DNA of 64,000 nucleotides from Vibrio pectenicida (GTDB lineage Bacteria; Pseudomonadota; Gammaproteobacteria; Enterobacterales; Vibrionaceae): NCBI GenBank assembly GCA_024347015.1, contig AP024889.1, positions 2,852,001 to 2,916,000 of the forward strand, read 5' to 3'. Shown piece by piece: positions 59,879 to 64,000 of this stretch (position 1 is its first letter; each line of letters starts with the position of its first letter). The notes under the pieces were generated by a model. It saw only the letters and a program-made list of their open reading frames with translations, ran no database searches and was not told where the DNA came from. The position numbers and the translations under genes were made by a program.

Positions 59879-62668
59879 TTACTGAAGGCTTTCGATTTGG
59901 TCGGCGAGTTTGATTTGCTCAGACGCTCCGTGGACGATTGGGCGCAGTACATTATCACGTAGTGTTTGCTTGCCTATCTTGCGCATCGATTCTTCAAACA
60001 CGTGGCGATTGTCCTTGCCAACCCAATTTTTAACCTCACTGGTCATTTGCGGGGTGAAAATAGCACGGCACACATCGTCTACATGAGCGCTATTATCACT
60101 TGAGCTTTCTAAATCTGCTAAAAACTTATCACGATTAAATACATAAACCGAGGTATCTTTATGGCCCCAGTTTCCCGGGATATTGATCGCTGACGACATA
60201 AACTCTCGTCCAACAATAGGCTTAATCAATTGTTTAGCCAAGCGATATAAATTCACCGCAGGCGCAATTGGGTTAGGAATTTGCCAAGGCTTTTTAGATT
60301 TGTTTGCTTCAATCACACTGATATAATCACTCGAGTCAACTTTGCCCTCTTTCTTGCCAAGGTAACCGTTTTTACTGGTTAATCTTTTTACAATTCGACG
60401 TTCAAAATCATTGGCAAAGCCCTGCTCTTCGGCGAACTTAAACAAAGAATCAATCTGATCAAATCGCTCGTTTTTATTTTGCGGCTGAATATCAATATTT
60501 TGCTGCTTGGCAATATGCTGCGCTACAAAGGCAGAAAAGCCAGTGTAGTTATCTTGCTTATTGAGCGCCTGTTTTGCTTTTTCTATCACTTCAAGCGTCG
60601 AGTTATCGGCATTGATCTTATCAAAAGCTTCGCGGTACAGCTTTCTGTAATGCCCAGAATGCTCTTCACCATATTTAAGCAAAGGTTTACCCGCAGCTTG
60701 TAAAGTCTCACTGGCGTTTTTGTCTGGGTTCTTAACAGCGGTTTGGAAGATGTTTAGCCACACTTTTGGTAGCGCTTGATCTTGGCTCAGTTCATAGAGC
60801 TTTTTGATCCTGCGTTGAATGACTTCGAATGGGGTTTTACCGGGCTCAGACCAGCGGCTGATCTCTTTCTCTTTGTCTGACTTCTCATCAGAGACTTCAA
60901 ATACCTTGTTGGAATACTGAGCAGCGATTTGACTTAATCCAACCCCTCCAATAGTCGCGCCAACGCCAGCATAAAGCACAGGCGCAATGCCTGTCCCAAG
61001 AGGTCCACCAAGTATCATACCTAGCTGTCCGAGAGTAAGCACTGAGTTACCGAGCGTTTCTGCAATCACGACATTACGTTGATGACGATTAAATTGACTT
61101 AGAATTCCTTTAACTTCTGTTAGATCTTTATCCGAGCTATCTAATACTTTTGAGTCACGGATCTGATCTAACCAATCGTTTAAAGACTTAGCTTCATGGA
61201 TTCCAAGCGCTGTTTTAGTTAAACCAGCCACCACCATTTGTGCTTGGCCTACCACATTAAACGCATCACCAACTTGAGACAAAGCATTAGTCAAGGTTTG
61301 CACTGAAGTACCTGCCAGCGCCTCTATCGTTGCTCTAGCCTCAAATGAAATCATGCCCCAATACATGCCACTTAGACCAGATTCGGTAAATGCAGAAGCC
61401 ACATAAGCATCAGCAAATTTGGCCACTTTATCATCCTGATTGGCTTTAAATTTAGCAACTTGCTGAAGAAATTCATGACATTCTGGTGAGGACGGATCAA
61501 ATAACTGGCTTTGGTTATTAGTCGTTAACAGCTTTTGCACATTCTCGGGAAGTACAGTGATATCAAGATCTGCCTTAGTGCTCATCACCTGATTATGGCT
61601 AAATAATTCTTCCTTAAGCTGTTTTAGCGTGGCAATATTATCTGTGAGTGTTTTAAGGTCACCGTCGGCTTGTTTACCTGATTTTAAAATGGGTTTGACC
61701 GATTCTAGTACATTGGCCTTAAATTTGAGCTGTTCAAGTAGCGCACTTTGGATATTTTCTATTTGGTTTTTATCAACGGCATTAATAAGTTGCTCTTTTA
61801 GCACTAACTCATCACTTAGTGCCTCCATTACTGCGCCGCCAATATCTTCTCTCAGCGTATTTTGCTCAGCTATAAGAGCAGTAAAAGCCTCACGAGTCTC
61901 ATCTGATTCTTCCTTAGCCCCTTTCCAACCAGTAAACACTACACCAGCAAAGACGGGGTATAAAAGAGTACTTTGCGCAGCTAAAACCAAAGAGCGTGGT
62001 AGACCTGAATTCTCCAAACTTACAGCAAGGTCGTCACCGCCATCAATAACCAGTACTGGCCCCGACTCGTTTGGAGTAAAAGAGGTCACATTATGAACAT
62101 CACGACCTCTTATCATTCTCTCCATAGCGACCATATGTTTCGCTCTGTGTTTCAAAAAACCACCTTGCAGAGCTTGCTTCATTTTTTCCAATGATGGGAA
62201 ACGAAAGCTTTGCTCCAGCGCACCGCCGCTAACTTTCCATGGGTAGTTTGTGTTTGATGAACGAGTTATTTCTACATCCCATGTCTGCTCTATGTTTGAT
62301 GCCAGCGATTTATCACTAGAATAGTTACCTTGTAAATAGTCTTTGAGTGACTTCAGAGAATCAAATACCCGTATCTTGTTATATAACTCACTGGTTAACT
62401 CCCATGAAGAAAAACCACGACGTGCTATTTGCACATCAAATTCTTTACTCAAGGATTGTATTTCATTTTTCAATAATGCTCGGTCATCCAGACGCACAAC
62501 ATTAGCTCTAATATTTTTTCTATCAGGATTCAAAACTGTTGTCTGAGGTAGCTTTATTGCTCGCTTGGTATTTTCCACCTTTGCAATAGAGATAACCTCT
62601 CTACTTTCATTTTTTTGATTAGCCGTGTCAAATGACGTTTCTTGGGACTGTTTTACAGCTGATAACAT
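59879..62668 (-). CDS. Large orphan protein with N-terminal internal repeat and hydrophobic segments
   Basis: I do not recognise this 929-residue protein. A motif is repeated at about 77-114 (DVQIARRG...SLKSLKDYLQG) and 130-169 (DVEITRSS...SLEKMKQALQG). Hydrophobic stretches lie at about 224-247 and 536-582, the latter glycine-rich. The region 250-380 is charged and helical, probably coiled-coil, and the C-terminal ~330 residues are soluble-looking. The N-terminus is polar (S, Q, N, K) with no signal peptide. The plan recalls exported effectors or pore-forming toxins, but nothing here proves that. The ribosome binding site (TAGGT) is weak. It is monocistronic with its own terminator. Confidence 0.6.
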   Translation of the reverse strand: MLSAVKQSQETSFDTANQKNESREVISIAKVENTKRAIKLPQTTVLNPDRKNIRANVVRLDDRALLKNEIQSLSKEFDVQIARRGFSSWELTSELYNKIRVFDSLKSLKDYLQGNYSSDKSLASNIEQTWDVEITRSSNTNYPWKVSGGALEQSFRFPSLEKMKQALQGGFLKHRAKHMVAMERMIRGRDVHNVTSFTPNESGPVLVIDGGDDLAVSLENSGLPRSLVLAAQSTLLYPVFAGVVFTGWKGAKEESDETREAFTALIAEQNTLREDIGGAVMEALSDELVLKEQLINAVDKNQIENIQSALLEQLKFKANVLESVKPILKSGKQADGDLKTLTDNIATLKQLKEELFSHNQVMSTKADLDITVLPENVQKLLTTNNQSQLFDPSSPECHEFLQQVAKFKANQDDKVAKFADAYVASAFTESGLSGMYWGMISFEARATIEALAGTSVQTLTNALSQVGDAFNVVGQAQMVVAGLTKTALGIHEAKSLNDWLDQIRDSKVLDSSDKDLTEVKGILSQFNRHQRNVVIAETLGNSVLTLGQLGMILGGPLGTGIAPVLYAGVGATIGGVGLSQIAAQYSNKVFEVSDEKSDKEKEISRWSEPGKTPFEVIQRRIKKLYELSQDQALPKVWLNIFQTAVKNPDKNASETLQAAGKPLLKYGEEHSGHYRKLYREAFDKINADNSTLEVIEKAKQALNKQDNYTGFSAFVAQHIAKQQNIDIQPQNKNERFDQIDSLFKFAEEQGFANDFERRIVKRLTSKNGYLGKKEGKVDSSDYISVIEANKSKKPWQIPNPIAPAVNLYRLAKQLIKPIVGREFMSSAINIPGNWGHKDTSVYVFNRDKFLADLESSSDNSAHVDDVCRAIFTPQMTSEVKNWVGKDNRHVFEESMRKIGKQTLRDNVLRPIVHGASEQIKLADQIESLQ

Positions 62669-62951
62669 TTTGGACCTATAAATTAATTACTATTACTCTG
62701 TGAACACTAAGCTCACGCCTTCCCAGCGTGCCGGGATGCATAATATAAGTGATAACAAGTACCATTTCCATTTGAGTTTATCCATTGATTACAATGAGTT
62801 GGTCGATTCAATTAGATAAATGATTTGGTTAGTGATTTAATGTTCAAGGACTTCAAAGCAACTACTTCAGCTCTAAAGAAAATACGGAATTAGACATAAA
62901 AGGTGATTAAGTTTGCAGTTAAAGTGTTTAGACAGGATCCTCATTTCAGGC

Positions 62952-62980
62952 AAAAAAAAGCTGGCACGGAGAAGCCAGCT
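62952..62980 (-). terminator. Orphan intrinsic terminator 1
   Basis: A 7 bp stem (AGCTGGC / GCCAGCT) with an 8 nt loop is followed on the minus strand by eight U residues. No gene is seen upstream on that strand. Confidence 0.8.
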
Positions 62981-63199
62981 AAAGTCTCATTAACAACCCA
63001 TCACATACTAATTACCTTGAGGCAAGGTAAGCATAATCAATATTGGTATGTGGATACAAATATGTCGCTTATTTAAGCTTTTTCATCAGTATTTTGCGTA
63101 TCATTTCCCGAATTAAAGTAAATACTCAAGACCGAATGACTGCTTTATGTGATTGACATCGACTCTTGCGGCTTTGCTGAACTATCAATGTACTAAAAT

Positions 63200-63231
63200 A
63201 AAAAAAGCTGACCGTAATCAATACGGCCAGC
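63200..63231 (-). terminator. Orphan intrinsic terminator 2
   Basis: A 10 bp stem with one mismatch (GCTGACCGTA / TACGGCCAGC) is followed on the minus strand by a run of U residues. An extended -10 (TGATATACA on the minus strand, 63376-63368) lies about 160 bp upstream. Confidence 0.75.
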
Positions 63232-63313
63232 AAAGTTGTACAGAGTTAAAAGACAAACATGAATGCATATAGTGCATATATCCCGATTAAGGATGAGCAA
63301 AACATACGGCAAA

Positions 63314-63341
63314 AACAATATGAACTCAAGCTCATATTGTT
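63314..63341. repeat. Inverted repeat
   Basis: A perfect 10 bp inverted repeat AACAATATGA / TCATATTGTT has an 8 bp spacer. It could be a hairpin in a minus-strand transcript or a dyad operator. AACAATAT occurs again near 63390. Confidence 0.6.
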
Positions 63342-63495
63342 TACTAACTGTTTCTTTTGTTATTTTCTGTATATCACGCACAAAGAAAAACAATATAAGT
63401 GATTGATTTGTAATGTTTACTGTCAAATTCTCACCATATTTCACGTAAAAGCCCAACCATAGTTAAACTCTATAATATGCACGCGGTCTTATATA

Positions 63496-63900
63496 ATGAA
63501 AATAAAACAATTACTTGCTTGTACTACAGCACTTATGGCGATGTCGACTCAGGCTCAAATCTCAACGTACGTCTATTGTGGTTTAGCCGATGGTAGTGAT
63601 TGGGAATGGCATTTAGATCACAATGATGACTACTCAATCATTTATGGTCGCTGGGCAAGGGTGACTGAAGAAAATGGACGATACTTCAATGTCTTTCGAG
63701 TTAATGAATCAGACTTACAAGCTTTGGCACTAAGTTGTCCATCTGGCTATCAACCTCAACCTGCCGACAGTGGTACATCCTACTGGGAGTTATTTGAAGT
63801 ATTACGAGCAGATGGTTCAAAATATATTATCAATTCTTATCGTACTTACTATATCCATGGTACCTCTCGAATTGAGTCAAACTTTCAGCTGCGTGTATAA
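63496..63900 (+). CDS. Small secreted protein of unknown function
   Basis: The 134 residues start with a signal peptide (cleavage likely after TQA, residue 20). The ~114-residue mature part is rich in aromatic and acidic residues (DWEWHLDHNDDYSIIYG, YWELFEVL) and has two cysteines (Cys28, Cys81) that could form a disulfide. I recognise no family. No Shine-Dalgarno sequence is visible. A perfect TATAAT at 63471-63476 would place the transcript start only about 13 nt before the ATG. The start is therefore uncertain, but no better internal ATG keeps the signal peptide. Confidence 0.6.
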   Translation: MKIKQLLACTTALMAMSTQAQISTYVYCGLADGSDWEWHLDHNDDYSIIYGRWARVTEENGRYFNVFRVNESDLQALALSCPSGYQPQPADSGTSYWELFEVLRADGSKYIINSYRTYYIHGTSRIESNFQLRV

Positions 63901-63952
63901 TTTTACTCATACGCAAACCTCAATGTGAACTCTCTTAAGCACAGGTGATCAG

Positions 63953-63991
63953 AAAAAATGGCTGACCCAAATGTGTGAGTTGGGGGCCAGC
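63953..63991 (-). terminator. Possible terminator of a gene beyond the window
   Basis: An imperfect hairpin (TGGC...CCCAA / TTGGG...GCCA) lies next to six A residues, giving a U run on the minus strand. It may end a gene entering from the right edge. Confidence 0.4.
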
Positions 63992-64000
63992 ACCGTTCCA

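Larger units (their letters stand above)
62669..63495. other. AT-rich gap without a convincing protein gene
   Basis: This 827 bp region lies between the orphan gene and the small secreted protein. It holds two minus-strand intrinsic terminators, a hairpin TTACCTTG / CAAGGTAA (63012-63030), a 10 bp inverted repeat (63314-63341) and a TATAAT (63471-63476). An 87-codon minus frame at 63193-63456 runs through one terminator and looks spurious. Small RNAs or decayed genes are possible. Confidence 0.6.

Noticed and set aside
63193..63456. Minus-strand 87-codon frame in the AT-rich gap
   Set aside because: It contains a strong minus-strand terminator within its C-terminal codons, lacks a clear ribosome binding site and has a low-complexity hydrophobic composition.
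59879..63900. Genomic island or prophage covering the right end
   Set aside because: No integrase, attachment repeat, tRNA junction or phage gene is visible. The orphan genes alone do not show transfer.

Overview
The window looks like a stretch of a Vibrio (family Vibrionaceae) main chromosome. This rests on near full-length housekeeping proteins of gammaproteobacterial type, a pspG-dusA pair, a TIGR04219-type barrel protein, and rRNA operons whose 16S-23S spacers (Glu-Lys-Val and Ala-Glu) match spacer types described in vibrios. The species is not assigned. Almost everything from 1 to 39 kb and from 52 to 59.6 kb is ordinary core genome.

Layout. 1-9.2 kb: end of an Nramp-like transporter, rapA, a PIN-PhoH ATPase, argF, the pyrBI operon with an intact leader-peptide attenuator, and ridA. 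9.2-11 kb: mdh and divergent argR. 11-16 kb: a TAXI-type TRAP transporter (binding protein, fused permease), a UspA-like protein and a tandem DUF2061 protein. 16-19.3 kb: a short GH2-like protein, rraB, and arcA (arginine deiminase) behind a 564 bp upstream region with an FNR-like site. 19.3-24.7 kb, minus strand: plsC, then mlaFEDCB-ibaG-murA. 24.9-34.1 kb, plus strand: yrbG-kdsD-kdsC-lptCAB-rpoN-hpf-ptsN-rapZ-npr, then mgtE. 34.2-37.9 kb: metH behind tandem met boxes, with a divergent CPA1-type antiporter and a lipase-fold orphan gene.

40.7-52.3 kb holds two complete rRNA operons head to tail on the minus strand. The upstream one (B) reads 16S-Ala-Glu-23S-5S. The downstream one (A) reads 16S-Glu-Lys-Val-23S-5S-Asp. 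They are nearly identical outside the tRNA spacers, and a promoter for A sits only about 63 bp after the 5S of B. 52.6-57 kb is cysJIH (sulfite reductase and PAPS reductase). 57-59.6 kb has a small conserved gene, a barrel protein, pspG with a sigma-54 type promoter, and dusA.

59.8-64 kb is the least explained part. It carries a 929-residue orphan with an N-terminal internal repeat and hydrophobic segments, an 827 bp AT-rich gap with two minus-strand terminators but no convincing gene, and a small secreted protein lacking a Shine-Dalgarno sequence.

The genes cluster by function: envelope building (mla, murA, kds, lpt, plsC), nitrogen PTS and sigma-54 (rpoN, ptsN, npr, rapZ), arginine and pyrimidine metabolism sharing carbamoyl phosphate (argF, pyrBI, argR, arcA), and sulfur assimilation with methionine synthesis (cysJIH, metH). 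No CRISPR array, insertion sequence, integrase or prophage was seen.
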